A DNA stretch of 64,000 bases. It comes from DATGMS01 sp040905145 (GTDB taxonomy: Bacteria > Bacteroidota > Bacteroidia > Cytophagales > Cyclobacteriaceae). Shown here in pieces: positions 53,001-61,580 of this stretch; positions within the stretch are counted from its first letter, which is position 1, and the number at the start of each line of letters is the position of its first letter. The notes under the pieces are model-generated. The model had not been told where the DNA came from and did not search any database. It saw only the letters and a list, made by a program, of their open reading frames with translations. The position numbers and the translations under genes are program-made. The DNA is taken from contig JBBDSC010000165.1 of NCBI GenBank assembly GCA_040905145.1, positions 1-64,000 of the forward strand, written 5' to 3'.

Positions 53001-53352
53001 AGGTCTGCCCATCTACGGTATAATCATTCTTATTAAGATTCAGGTTACTTTGCAGTAATTCATGCCTGGAGTTATAAATAAAAATTTTGGGCTTGGTATA
53101 GGCCACATATCCAATCAGCTGGGTAATCCTGTCAAACTCATTTTCCAGATACTCTATGGCCATGCGGGCATTGTTTTGACCGCCATCATAATAATATACC
53201 TCAAAATTATTGGAGCTATAAAAATACCAGTCCATATTTTTGTGCTGGATCCTGTTTTTCCCAAACCTCTCCTGATCAAACTGCGCCTTTAGGCTATAGG
53301 ACAGACTAATCAATAGAACAGCGCAAAAAAGAAAGCGTAATATTACCATCAT
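50002..53352 (-). CDS. Tol-like (PD40) protein with C-terminal outer-membrane barrel
   Basis: A 1116-residue exported protein found widely in Cytophagales and often labelled a biopolymer transporter Tol. Signal peptide (to about Ala23), an N-terminal region (about 30-280) with a peptidase MA-like helix-rich fold (EELIYGASKAIIEEMLYGS), a WD40/TolB-type propeller (about 290-560: VRFSPDAKNIAYVIN, DMDFSPSGRNMVLSA), a charged linker with KKRLQKKES, and a C-terminal BamA-like barrel (about 740-1116) ending in the aromatic residue of YVTLGYNF. The zinc motif of the peptidase fold is not clear. Function is unknown; cell-envelope placement is well supported. It is separate from the flavoprotein by 21 bases. 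Confidence 0.8.
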   Translation of the reverse strand: MMVILRFLFCAVLLISLSYSLKAQFDQERFGKNRIQHKNMDWYFYSSNNFEVYYYDGGQNNARMAIEYLENEFDRITQLIGYVAYTKPKIFIYNSRHELLQSNLNLNKNDYTVDGQTYFAKLLAEVPFTGRWESFKEELIYGASKAIIEEMLYGSSISDAFQSNLINSFPEWYIDGAARYLASGWSLEMDDFVRHYLKNNEKPKLHRLHQEEAGLVGQSIWNFIVERYGRRYISSILNLSRINRNEENSISNTIGISYKDFSEQWRQYYTNLNEQVLSNFKEINEENVIAQSSKNSVGTINDVRFSPDAKNIAYVINNDGKYKVIVRNLATDRERIVYSGGYPADDQSADFSAPVISWKDTLNLALASFTRGVTTLRLRAIDGSSQDKIFLRNITQILDMDFSPSGRNMVLSAISGGKTDIYTLNMRGQGRKLTNDVFDNITPVFLNDSTIIYASNFTDLPDSVLTRTPDVNELPDYFNLFMLEVGDTIVNSRLTNIDNKNFRPRVLNKSTILHLSEQSGITNIMRYGIGSAVSSQVSAINKSVETFDYSLVSNQWAYAVRDGLQSKLVLEPFSNLDQFTMSIPRIQLQQAKKLNERLTKRRLQKKESEGPEATAMDSLKEGFITADSLDLDPEEGIMNEKIPAIDPLDTVPEGKDLTGSINTDKLRFERRGGIDTDNYIFDTIPPVAEEGPEAPSVGRSSMLDSFRKQSMEKKVVGPEIYIPQFIGSSLNTSFVVDPLRGFGISLNAKMSDLLDNHSFTGGIMTTLDFRSGSDIFFEYDYLKYRLDFRGRFDRKSLLRTEGDLTFQKYTLTKTEVGVSYPFTPSTRLSINPFLAKTQYFNLNPDSILRGEQGPQNSLDINYAGGRAELVVDKTTLLGLYMEQGFKGKIGYVHYQGLNNRDRSFGNAYVDVRNYQKIHKNITFATKFFAGSFFGNNPQSYLVGGMNNWLFNEFHQPPTNRPEASPLRNTSGAENSNILFAEFIDLRGYDYDEIRGSNVITFSAELRVPIFSYLSRGNIASNFIKNFQLVGFYDAGSSWTDAAPWERVNDQNTEIIDTEGSPFEITLNNFNNPWLQSYGAGLRTVLLNYYVKFDIARPVRDYTVEKPRFYVTLGYNF

Positions 53353-53373
53353 TTATTATCCTTCATCTACGTT

Positions 53374-54426
53374 TTAAATATACTTAAAAAAACGGCTTAT
53401 ATTTACCTCTTTATGTGGTTCATTTCCAAAAATCAGTAAATTGAGCATTATTTTACTGAAGTAAGGTGCTAAGGAAACACCCTTGGCTCCTAAACCATTG
53501 AATATATAAACGTTTCTATTTTCAGGATGTTTTCCCAATATCGGCCTTCTGTCGATCGTGGTCGGCCTGATGCCTGCTTTATGTTCCAAAATTTCCTCAA
53601 CAGGTAAATTGACCAATTTTTCCAGCTTTTCCAACATCTCCTCTTTAGCCTTTTCGGTTGGCCCTGGGCCTAAATTATCCACACTATAGGTCGAACCCAC
53701 TTTAATGGTCCTATCCGGAAGAGTAATCCTAAATATGCCCCTGTTGATGATTTCTTGAGGTGTAAAGCCTTGTTTTATTACCAAAATCTCCCCTTTATTC
53801 GGCCTCAAAGGGAGCCAATGGAAAAATTTACTTTTTACAGCCCCCATTCCATTGGCATAAATTAGGGACTGGGCGTTGATATTTTTATAAACAAAGCCCT
53901 TCTCTGAAAACTTCAGTTCCACCTCATCAAATTCTTCATTGGTGAGGATTCCTCTTTCTTTCAGCCAAAAAGTATAACGGTCCAGCATGGTGTTTATATC
54001 CAAATATCCTGATTGACCAAGAAGCAAGCCTCCATGCGGGTCGTTGACCTCTTTGAAGGCAGGGATAGTTTTAATTGCTTCAATGTAAACTTTAAAGCTT
54101 TCTTCCCCACTGTGCCCCATCCATTCATTTAGCTCTTCTATGGAGCCAAAGGGGCGGTAAATTGGTCTTTTGTATAAAAATTTTGACTTTAGCTCCTGCT
54201 CTAACTGCCTGTAAAACGGCTCTATCTCCGGAAATAAAAGATCTGCATTCCACGTTTTGACCATTTTTCTTCCTGTCACTGGATTATAAATACCCGCTGC
54301 AGCCCTACTGCAATTATTCTTTTCGGCCTGATCAATAACATGAACCTTCTTACCTGCATTAATTAACCTGTAAGATAGCAATGTTCCTGCTATACCCTGT
54401 CCTACGAGTAAAAAATCAACTTCCAT
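53374..54426 (-). CDS. FAD-dependent oxidoreductase, amino-acid oxidase fold
   Basis: A 350-residue flavoprotein of the DAO/glycine-oxidase group. The ATG at 54426 begins MEVDFLLVGQGIAGTLLSYRL, the Rossmann dinucleotide motif; the open frame runs 34 codons further, overlapping the divergent gene, but those residues are not family-like. Conserved points are GIYNPVTGRKMV, the FAD-binding GQSGYLDI region and C-terminal GIRPTTIDRRPILGKHPE with FNGLGAKGVSLAP. The substrate is not predictable; relatives include MnmC-like and D-amino-acid oxidases. A perfect minus -7 box (TAATTTTG, 54430-54437) lies four bases upstream, so the mRNA could start at or near the ATG. Confidence 0.85.
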   Translation of the reverse strand: MEVDFLLVGQGIAGTLLSYRLINAGKKVHVIDQAEKNNCSRAAAGIYNPVTGRKMVKTWNADLLFPEIEPFYRQLEQELKSKFLYKRPIYRPFGSIEELNEWMGHSGEESFKVYIEAIKTIPAFKEVNDPHGGLLLGQSGYLDINTMLDRYTFWLKERGILTNEEFDEVELKFSEKGFVYKNINAQSLIYANGMGAVKSKFFHWLPLRPNKGEILVIKQGFTPQEIINRGIFRITLPDRTIKVGSTYSVDNLGPGPTEKAKEEMLEKLEKLVNLPVEEILEHKAGIRPTTIDRRPILGKHPENRNVYIFNGLGAKGVSLAPYFSKIMLNLLIFGNEPHKEVNISRFFKYI

Positions 54427-54481
54427 ATCCAAAATTAAATCTTTCTTTGTTATTTTGAAGTTAAAATAAAAATGATTCAAA

Positions 54482-55135
54482 ATGTTACAGATTAAATCTT
54501 TTACTTTTAACCCTTTTTCTGAAAACACCTATGTGCTTTACGATGGGACCAATGAGGCAATCATTATAGATCCTGGTTGTTATGGTAAAGAAGAAAGAGG
54601 AGAATTATTTGATTTTATTAAAAATAAACATTTAACCCCAATAAAGGTTTTAAATACCCATTGCCATATAGACCATGTCTTGGGCAATACTTTTGTGAAA
54701 AACAGTTTTGACATTCCATTATGGTTTCATCGCGATGAAGAGCCGGTTTTGAGGGCTGTTCCTTCTTATGCTGCCAATTATGGTTTCCCCCTTTACCAGG
54801 ACAGCAAAGCAGATCACTATATCAAGGAAGGGGAAGTCATTAAATTTGGCCATACTTCCCTTCAAACCTTTTTAGTACCGGGGCATACTCCCGGCCATTT
54901 GGTCTTTTACCATGCAGAAAGCAAAGCCTGTATAGGTGGGGATACCTTGTTTGAAGGAAGCATTGGTAGGACCGACTTACCTGGAGGGGATCATGAGACT
55001 TTGTTAGAGGCGATAAAATCCAAACTTTTTGCTTTACCGGATGATGTTACCGTTTATCCTGGGCATGGGCCCAATACTTCAATCGGTTTTGAAAAATTAA
55101 ACAATCCTTTCGTAGGTCAAAGAGCTGAATTTTGA
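54482..55135 (+). CDS. MBL-fold metallo-hydrolase, glyoxalase II/YcbL-like
   Basis: A 217-residue metallo-beta-lactamase fold enzyme with the zinc motif THCHIDH (59-65), GHTPGHLVFY and the final GHGPNTSIGFE, typical of YcbL-type glyoxalase II homologues. Such enzymes hydrolyse thioesters such as S-lactoylglutathione or related small thiols. The flavoprotein is divergent with only 55 bases between the starts. It overlaps pssA (TTG inside its last codons), so it heads the row to porU and porV. Confidence 0.93.
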   Translation: MLQIKSFTFNPFSENTYVLYDGTNEAIIIDPGCYGKEERGELFDFIKNKHLTPIKVLNTHCHIDHVLGNTFVKNSFDIPLWFHRDEEPVLRAVPSYAANYGFPLYQDSKADHYIKEGEVIKFGHTSLQTFLVPGHTPGHLVFYHAESKACIGGDTLFEGSIGRTDLPGGDHETLLEAIKSKLFALPDDVTVYPGHGPNTSIGFEKLNNPFVGQRAEF

Positions 55136-55836
55136 ACGTTATAAAACATATTCCCAATTCCCTCACCTGCCTCAACTTGATCTGCGGCATGGCAGGAATT
55201 TATTTTGTATTGGAGGATCATATATTCTTTGGAGCTTATTTTATCTTTGCTGCTGCGGTTTTTGACTTTTTTGATGGATTTGTTGCGCGTTTACTTAAAG
55301 CGAACAGTGGGATTGGCAAACAGCTGGATTCTTTGGCAGATTTAGTGACTTTTGGCGTTTTGCCGGCATTTATTGTCTTCAAAATGCTTCAAAACATTGA
55401 TCCTGGATCTTATCTGCCCTTCCTGGCCTTTTTGATCGGGGTCCAATCTGCTTTAAGATTGGCCAAATTCAATATTGACACCCGACAAGCAGACCGGTTT
55501 ATTGGAGTTCCTACTCCTGCAAATGCCTTGTTGATTTCAACCCTACCCTTTTTGGCCGAACAATTCCATTGGACGGAAGCTTTGATTTATAACCAATATT
55601 TCTTGCTGATATTCTCCCTATTATTTGCTTGGTTATTGACCGTGGAGCTGCCGTTAATAGCTTTGAAATTCAAGAATTTTTCCATTAAAGATAATATTTA
55701 CAGGTATTTGACCCTTATCATTGCCATCATCTGTCTTTTGACAATGGGTATCGCAGGAATTCCATTTGCAATCATTTCATATGTTGGCTTATCTATTATC
55801 GAGACCCAAAGGGATAGCCATGCACGGAATCAATAG
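55132..55836 (+). CDS. pssA: CDP-diacylglycerol-serine O-phosphatidyltransferase
   Basis: A 234-residue membrane enzyme making phosphatidylserine, precursor of phosphatidylethanolamine. The CDP-alcohol motif is present: DGFVAR, then G-KQLDSLAD (DG-x2-AR-x8-G-x3-D-x3-D). About seven hydrophobic helices. The start is TTG, overlapping the MBL stop by TTGA; MNVIKHIPNSLTCLNLICG aligns with the family start, and no ATG fits. The 3' end overlaps the porU start by 17 bases. Confidence 0.92.
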   Translation: MNVIKHIPNSLTCLNLICGMAGIYFVLEDHIFFGAYFIFAAAVFDFFDGFVARLLKANSGIGKQLDSLADLVTFGVLPAFIVFKMLQNIDPGSYLPFLAFLIGVQSALRLAKFNIDTRQADRFIGVPTPANALLISTLPFLAEQFHWTEALIYNQYFLLIFSLLFAWLLTVELPLIALKFKNFSIKDNIYRYLTLIIAIICLLTMGIAGIPFAIISYVGLSIIETQRDSHARNQ

Positions 55837-58800
55837 CTTTTATGGCTTGGCGCTTTTTCTTATCATGTGGGGAGTCTTTAGGACTCCGGATCTCACAGCC
55901 CAAAGCAATTACTTCAAATTTCCTGTTACCAAAGAAGGGGTTTACAAGATTACGGCCTCCCAAGCCCTTCAGCTTGGTGTAAACTCCGTTGAAGAACTGG
56001 CTCTCTATGGTTATAATGGAATGCTGCCCCAGAAACTGGACAGCACCTTTTTGGGATTGAAAGAAATCCCAGTGAAAAAAATTGGAGGGGATTTGTACTT
56101 TTTTTTGTCCGCAGCGCCTTCGATTGGAATAGCGGAAGAAATGGCATATTATCAAACCCACCATTTTACGGATACCTTGTATTATCTAATTCATACCAAC
56201 CACCACAACACCGCTGCTATTCCCAGTCTAAATCCCCATGCGTCAGATTCTCCGGCGGGCGTTCTTTATCAGATCAAAAGTTATAAAAAGGAAGAGTTTA
56301 ACCTACTTTCATCCGGAAGAAACTGGTACGGAAACCGGGTATCTGATGGTGAAACGATCTCCATCAATTTTGAGGGCAAGACTTCCCAGGACCTGCCCTT
56401 TTACTACCATGGAAAACTCATGGCCCAATCCCTTACGGAAAGCAATTTCAGGCTTTCTATGAATCAAGATATGATCAAAACCATCACACTTCCTCCTATC
56501 ACTAGCAGCACTTACGGCCTTAAAGGACATGAAGCACATATAACAGGATATAATAAGGGTATATTAGAAAATAATGAATCACAAATTGATATCCAATTTC
56601 AAACTGCAGACAGGAACGGGACAGGATATCTGGATTATTTTATGATTGGAATCCCCTCTCTTTCTTCAGCTCTTCCCTCAGGAATCTTTTATAATCTTGC
56701 GGAAAAGGCTTTTAATTTAAAAACCTCCAATGGGCAATATATTTGGGATATTACTGACTTTTTTGAAGTAAAGGACATAACGGCTATAGAACCAACTACC
56801 TCCAACGCCCAAAAAATAGCCGTATTTACCCCAGAAGTGACCCAACCAATAGCAGGATTGGAGATGGTGGATCTAAATTTGCTGTCGCAGCCAAATTTTT
56901 CGGATTTGATCATTATTGCCCATAGCACGCTAAATCCTGAGGCTTTAAGACTGGCAGCGTACAAAAACAGCATAGGAATCAGTACCCAGGTAGTATCGGT
57001 TCAGGAAATTTATGATGCTTTCGGGTATGGGAATCCTGATATAACGGCCATCCGAAATTTCCTTGCCTTTCATTATCATCAAGGAAAACAGTTAAAAAAT
57101 GTCTTGCTTTTTGGAAAAGGCACATTTGATTATAAAAACAAATTGGGTGGAAGGCCAAACCTCGTCCCTACCTACAGTTCCAGAAATAGCCTTAATCCTC
57201 TTACTACCTACAGTTCAGATGATTATTTTGGGTTTATGAATTTTGGTGAAGGGATATGGGAAGAGACTGCATCGGGAGACCTGAATTTAAGCATTGGAGT
57301 TGGAAGGTTTCCTGTTGTTAACCTCCCAGAGGCCAGGAATGTGGTGGACAAAATCATCAACTATGGATCTCCCGAAAATACTTTAGGGGATTGGAAAAGG
57401 AAGGTTCTTTTTGTGGCCGATGATGGGGACAACAATGTTCACTTAAATGATTCTGAATCGCTGTCAGCTTATTTGGTGGAAAACCATCCGGAATTTGTCC
57501 AGGAAAAGCTGTACCTGGACAATTTTGAGCAGATTAATACCGGTTCGGTCCAAAGATCTCCAACGGCAAAAGCTGCCTTGGGAACACTCTTGGATTCCTC
57601 TTTTCTTCTTGTCAATTATATCGGTCACGGTAATGAGACCACACTTATGGCTGAGGAAATATTCACGGTTTCGGATTTAAACAATTGGCGGGAGAACAGT
57701 AAATTACCGGTTTTTGTAACCGCCACTTGCGAATTTGGACGACACGACAGCCCCTTTATCCGATCTGGTGCGGAGGAATTGCTGATTGCTGAAAAAAAAG
57801 GGGCCATTGCTTTGCTTAGTACAGGCAGGCCTGTTTTCAGCAATATCAATTTTGCCCTGAACCGTGCTTTTATAGAAGCTGTGTTCAAGAAAGAAGAGGG
57901 GCAACATTTAACGCTTGGGGAGGTATTTAAGCATACCAAGAACAATAGCTTAAATGGATCTTTGAACAGGAATTTCTCGCTTCTGGGAGATCCTTCCTTA
58001 AACCTTGCCTTACCTGAATTAGCCGCCCATTCCGGTGAGTATTTCGATATGTTCCTGCAAACTGAAGTGGACACTTTAAAAGCCATGCAGCAAATCCGGT
58101 ATAAAGGGAATATCACCCATCCATTGACCCAAGCAACAATGGATTCCTTTAACGGAACATTCGAAATCAGCCTGAGCGATAAGCCTATCAGCCGATCCAC
58201 CCTGGGAGATGAAAATACCCCTGCTACCTATAAAGATGAGCATATATATATCCATAGAGGAAAGGGAAAAGTGGTGAACGGTCATTTTGAAGGAGAAATA
58301 TTTATCCCTAAAAACATTGATTACACATTTGGTAAAGGGACTTTCAGGCTTTTTGCACAGGATAATAAAACCATTGAAGAAGCCTTTGGTGCTGCACATA
58401 TTGTGATCGGGGGCTCTTCTACCAATAAGGTGAACGATAACCAAGGCCCTATCATTAAACTTTTTATCCAAGACAGTTTAAAATCCGGACACACCCTTTC
58501 CTCCACTACCATAAATTTTCTTGCCACCCTGGAAGATCAAAATGGCATCAATATCAGTCCAATAAACCTTGGTCAGAATATTTCCCTCCGCATAAATAAC
58601 GGGGAAAAGATAGATTTAAATTCCTATTATAATTCCCTGGATGGCTCTTTTACCAAAGGTTTTTTAGAGACATCTGTCAGCGGACTGGAGGAAGGGCTTA
58701 ATATCTTGACCCTTCAGGCTTGGGACAATCTGGGCAATTCTTCCTCCAGGACCCTTGAATTACTCATTTTGGGCAGCAAGGGAATAAAAATCACCTCCCA

Positions 58801-59092
58801 TCTCACTTACCCCAATCCTGCATCAACAGCAAGTCATTTTAAAATAGCGCACAACAGACAAGGGGAAAACCTGGTCCTGCAGGTTCAAATTTTTTCTTTA
58901 TCAGCAAGGGAAATATTTTCAATGCACAGGCGTTTTCCAAAGGCTAATTCCCTATTGGGAGACATCTCCTGGATTTTTATGCAAAGCAGGACCAAATATC
59001 CGGCAAAAGGAACTTATCTTTACAAATTAGAGCTTAAATCAGAGGCAGATGGCACCTCAGATACAGAAAGCGGAAAAATAATTATTCAATGA
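55820..59092 (+). CDS. porU: T9SS gingipain-fold sortase PorU
   Basis: A 1090-residue C25-type cysteine peptidase of the T9SS attachment complex, which cleaves the C-terminal signal of cargo and links it to lipopolysaccharide. The chosen ATG gives MHGINSFYG and a signal peptide (to about AQS); the open frame begins 18 codons earlier. Catalytic His603 in NYIGHGN and Cys637 in ATCEFGRHDS are in place. A large beta-rich N-terminal part, a C25 domain (about 350-700) and further beta-sandwiches follow, ending in a C-terminal T9SS-type domain (PNPASTASHFKI to GKIIIQ). It overlaps pssA by 17 bases and porV by 4. Confidence 0.93.
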   Translation: MHGINSFYGLALFLIMWGVFRTPDLTAQSNYFKFPVTKEGVYKITASQALQLGVNSVEELALYGYNGMLPQKLDSTFLGLKEIPVKKIGGDLYFFLSAAPSIGIAEEMAYYQTHHFTDTLYYLIHTNHHNTAAIPSLNPHASDSPAGVLYQIKSYKKEEFNLLSSGRNWYGNRVSDGETISINFEGKTSQDLPFYYHGKLMAQSLTESNFRLSMNQDMIKTITLPPITSSTYGLKGHEAHITGYNKGILENNESQIDIQFQTADRNGTGYLDYFMIGIPSLSSALPSGIFYNLAEKAFNLKTSNGQYIWDITDFFEVKDITAIEPTTSNAQKIAVFTPEVTQPIAGLEMVDLNLLSQPNFSDLIIIAHSTLNPEALRLAAYKNSIGISTQVVSVQEIYDAFGYGNPDITAIRNFLAFHYHQGKQLKNVLLFGKGTFDYKNKLGGRPNLVPTYSSRNSLNPLTTYSSDDYFGFMNFGEGIWEETASGDLNLSIGVGRFPVVNLPEARNVVDKIINYGSPENTLGDWKRKVLFVADDGDNNVHLNDSESLSAYLVENHPEFVQEKLYLDNFEQINTGSVQRSPTAKAALGTLLDSSFLLVNYIGHGNETTLMAEEIFTVSDLNNWRENSKLPVFVTATCEFGRHDSPFIRSGAEELLIAEKKGAIALLSTGRPVFSNINFALNRAFIEAVFKKEEGQHLTLGEVFKHTKNNSLNGSLNRNFSLLGDPSLNLALPELAAHSGEYFDMFLQTEVDTLKAMQQIRYKGNITHPLTQATMDSFNGTFEISLSDKPISRSTLGDENTPATYKDEHIYIHRGKGKVVNGHFEGEIFIPKNIDYTFGKGTFRLFAQDNKTIEEAFGAAHIVIGGSSTNKVNDNQGPIIKLFIQDSLKSGHTLSSTTINFLATLEDQNGINISPINLGQNISLRINNGEKIDLNSYYNSLDGSFTKGFLETSVSGLEEGLNILTLQAWDNLGNSSSRTLELLILGSKGIKITSHLTYPNPASTASHFKIAHNRQGENLVLQVQIFSLSAREIFSMHRRFPKANSLLGDISWIFMQSRTKYPAKGTYLYKLELKSEADGTSDTESGKIIIQ

Positions 59093-60306
59093 AAATGATG
59101 ATCAACTATCCGAGAAATTCAATTTTTTTATTGTTCATTGCCTTGCTGGCCCTTAATGCCAACGCTCAAGTTTCCCCGGTCATTTCTGGACAAGATGAAA
59201 ACAGAAGGGTGATCACTACAGCAGTCCCTTTTCTCAATTTTGCTCCCGACAGTAGGCATTCCGGCATGGGTGATGTGGGTGTTGCCACCTCTCCTGATGC
59301 TAATTCAGCCCATTGGAATGCCGGAAAACTGGCTTTTATAGAAAGTGATATCGGATTTTCACTTTCCTATTCCCCATGGTTGGGTAAGTTAGTGCCGGAT
59401 ATGTCCTTGAATTATCTGACAGGCTATAAAAGAATAGATGAAGTTTCAGCCTTTGGCATAGATCTAAGGTATTTTAATATGGGTTCAATTCAACTTACAG
59501 ATGGAAGGGGAAGTGCATTAGGGGAATTTACCCCGAGGGATATTGCTATAGGAGCCACTTATTCCAGAAAACTTACAGACAATCTTTCTTTGGGTATTTC
59601 AGCGAGATTCATCCATTCAAATCTTTCCGGCAACTTGGGCAGCACAACCGGGAATGAAAGTCAACCGGGAATTAGTGTAGGAACAGACGTAGGTTTATAT
59701 TACACGGAAGAGGTACTTGTTTCAGGCAATGAAGCAGACTGGTCATGGGGGGCAAATATTTCAAATATAGGACCAAAATTAACTTACAACAGTGCGGATG
59801 ATCTGGATTATATTCCCACAAACTTACGAGTGGGTACTGCCTTGGCTCTGCCTTTGGACGAATTTAACAAATTGACCTTTGCATTGGATTTAAATAAACT
59901 TCTGGTACCTACCACTCCTATATATGAAAGGGACGAATATGGGAATTTGGTTGTTGATCAAGAGGGGAGCCTGATAATAGCTGAAAATGGCGGTAAGGAT
60001 CCCAACAGGCCATTGATAAGTGGGATTATTGGTTCTTTCTCTGATGCCCCGGGAGGGTTCAGGGAGGAAATGCAGGAACTAATGATTTCTTTTGGGGTAG
60101 AATATTCCTATGATGATAAATTTGCCTTGAGAACGGGTTACTTTTACGAAAACCCCAATAAAGGGGGCAGAAAATATTTCACTTTAGGAGTAGGATTTAA
60201 CTATACAAGGTTAGGTTTCGATTTCTCTTATTTGGTCCCTCAACAACAAAACCATCCTCTGGCAGAAACTTTAAGGTTTTCCCTAGCATACAATATTGTA
60301 AAATGA
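59089..60306 (+). CDS. porV: T9SS outer-membrane protein PorV
   Basis: A 405-residue FadL-fold barrel that carries cargo from SprA to PorU. It has a signal peptide (to about NAQ), then PFLNFAPDSRHSGMGDVGVAT, typical of PorV, WNAGKL, and beta strands through to LRFSLAYNIVK. The ATG overlaps porU by ATGA, so the pair is translationally coupled, and it also overlaps the downstream M16 gene by ATGA. The residue spacing and length fit the family. Confidence 0.95.
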   Translation: MKMMINYPRNSIFLLFIALLALNANAQVSPVISGQDENRRVITTAVPFLNFAPDSRHSGMGDVGVATSPDANSAHWNAGKLAFIESDIGFSLSYSPWLGKLVPDMSLNYLTGYKRIDEVSAFGIDLRYFNMGSIQLTDGRGSALGEFTPRDIAIGATYSRKLTDNLSLGISARFIHSNLSGNLGSTTGNESQPGISVGTDVGLYYTEEVLVSGNEADWSWGANISNIGPKLTYNSADDLDYIPTNLRVGTALALPLDEFNKLTFALDLNKLLVPTTPIYERDEYGNLVVDQEGSLIIAENGGKDPNRPLISGIIGSFSDAPGGFREEMQELMISFGVEYSYDDKFALRTGYFYENPNKGGRKYFTLGVGFNYTRLGFDFSYLVPQQQNHPLAETLRFSLAYNIVK

Positions 60307-61580
60307 TCGTAGACAGGTCCAAAGCTCCGGAATTTAAAATTCCCGAAAACATCAAGCTCATCCAGCCAATAAAGAGGACGCTACAAAATGGAGTCTCTTT
60401 ATATTATATCCAAACCCCGAATATTGATGCTATAAAAATTGAAGTAATTACCGAGGCAAAGAAGTCCTTAATGCTTACTGAAAAAGCATTGGTCCCCTTT
60501 TTTACTTTACACATGCTGATGGAAGGGACCAAATCCTTCCGGTCGGAAGAAATGGACAACTTCTTTGATCACTACGCTTCTGAAGTGGATGTTATTTCAA
60601 ATTTTGAACAAAGTGGACTGTCCCTTTTAACCACCAAAAAGCATTTTTTCAACGTGCTTCCTTTATTCCGTTCCTTGTTTACGGAGGCTGTTTTTCCAGA
60701 AAAAGAATTAATAAAGAAAAAGGCCCAAAAAGAACTGACCATTTCCCTTCAAAGAGAACAAAATGGTGCCCGGGCAAACCAGCTGTACAGAAAGGGACTC
60801 TTTGGAAAGGACCATCCTTATGGCTTTGTTGCGGAGGAAGACGATGTTCGCCAAATAAGCGGGGAAGACCTTCAGTATTTTTACAACAATGCTTTTATGG
60901 TCCGGCCGGAAATATTTGTAACAGGAGATCTGGAAGAAAAGAATTTAGAATCGATAGAAAAATTGTTCCAGAATATACCTGTGATCCATGATGAGGAAGT
61001 ACTTCCTGCTTTTGAGAAACATCCAAAAAAAAGAATTACTGAATTCAATCAAAAATCCGTGCAGTCCAGCATCCGACTGGGGCAACACTTGATTCCCAAA
61101 TCCCACCTGGATTATCACGCGTTAACGGTTTTCAACACTTTCTTGGGTGGTTACTTTGGAAGTCGGCTGATTAAAAATATCCGGGAGGAAAAGGGGCACA
61201 CCTATGGTATATACAGTACTATCGGTAGCTTAAAACTTTCGGATTATTGGCTGGTTATGGCCGATGTACAAAAAGGGTTTGCGGAAGATGTAATTGCTGA
61301 GGTCTATAAAGAAATAGAATTGCTTAAATATAAACCCATTGATCATTCTGAATTGGAAATAGCCCGAAATTATATGGTTGGACATTTCCTTTCAAACTTC
61401 AGCTCTCCTTTTGACCTGATCACCAGGTTTAAAAACATTCATCAGCATGGATTGGACTACTCTTTTTATGAAGATCAACTGGCTTTTATCAAAACCTTTA
61501 CGCCGGAGGATATTATGAGGGTAGGGAAAAAATATTTCAACTCGGAAAATATTCTTGAGGTGGTGGTAGGATCCACCTAA
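60303..61580 (+). CDS. M16-family peptidase homologue lacking the zinc motif
   Basis: A 425-residue two-domain pitrilysin/insulinase-family protein. At the position of the HxxEH zinc motif it has FFTLH (66-70): first His and Glu are lost, so it should be inactive. The second half has the Arg/Tyr substrate-handling pair in LIKNIREEKGHTYGIYST, the mark of the non-catalytic partner in two-subunit M16 enzymes. A catalytic partner is not in the window. No signal peptide is seen, so it would be cytoplasmic unless exported otherwise. It overlaps porV by ATGA and its 3' end overlaps the convergent glycosyltransferase by 4 bases. Confidence 0.9.
   Translation: MIVDRSKAPEFKIPENIKLIQPIKRTLQNGVSLYYIQTPNIDAIKIEVITEAKKSLMLTEKALVPFFTLHMLMEGTKSFRSEEMDNFFDHYASEVDVISNFEQSGLSLLTTKKHFFNVLPLFRSLFTEAVFPEKELIKKKAQKELTISLQREQNGARANQLYRKGLFGKDHPYGFVAEEDDVRQISGEDLQYFYNNAFMVRPEIFVTGDLEEKNLESIEKLFQNIPVIHDEEVLPAFEKHPKKRITEFNQKSVQSSIRLGQHLIPKSHLDYHALTVFNTFLGGYFGSRLIKNIREEKGHTYGIYSTIGSLKLSDYWLVMADVQKGFAEDVIAEVYKEIELLKYKPIDHSELEIARNYMVGHFLSNFSSPFDLITRFKNIHQHGLDYSFYEDQLAFIKTFTPEDIMRVGKKYFNSENILEVVVGST

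Noticed and set aside
54427..54528. N-terminal extension of the flavoprotein
   Set aside because: The 34 extra residues overlap the start of the MBL gene and precede the Rossmann motif without family similarity.
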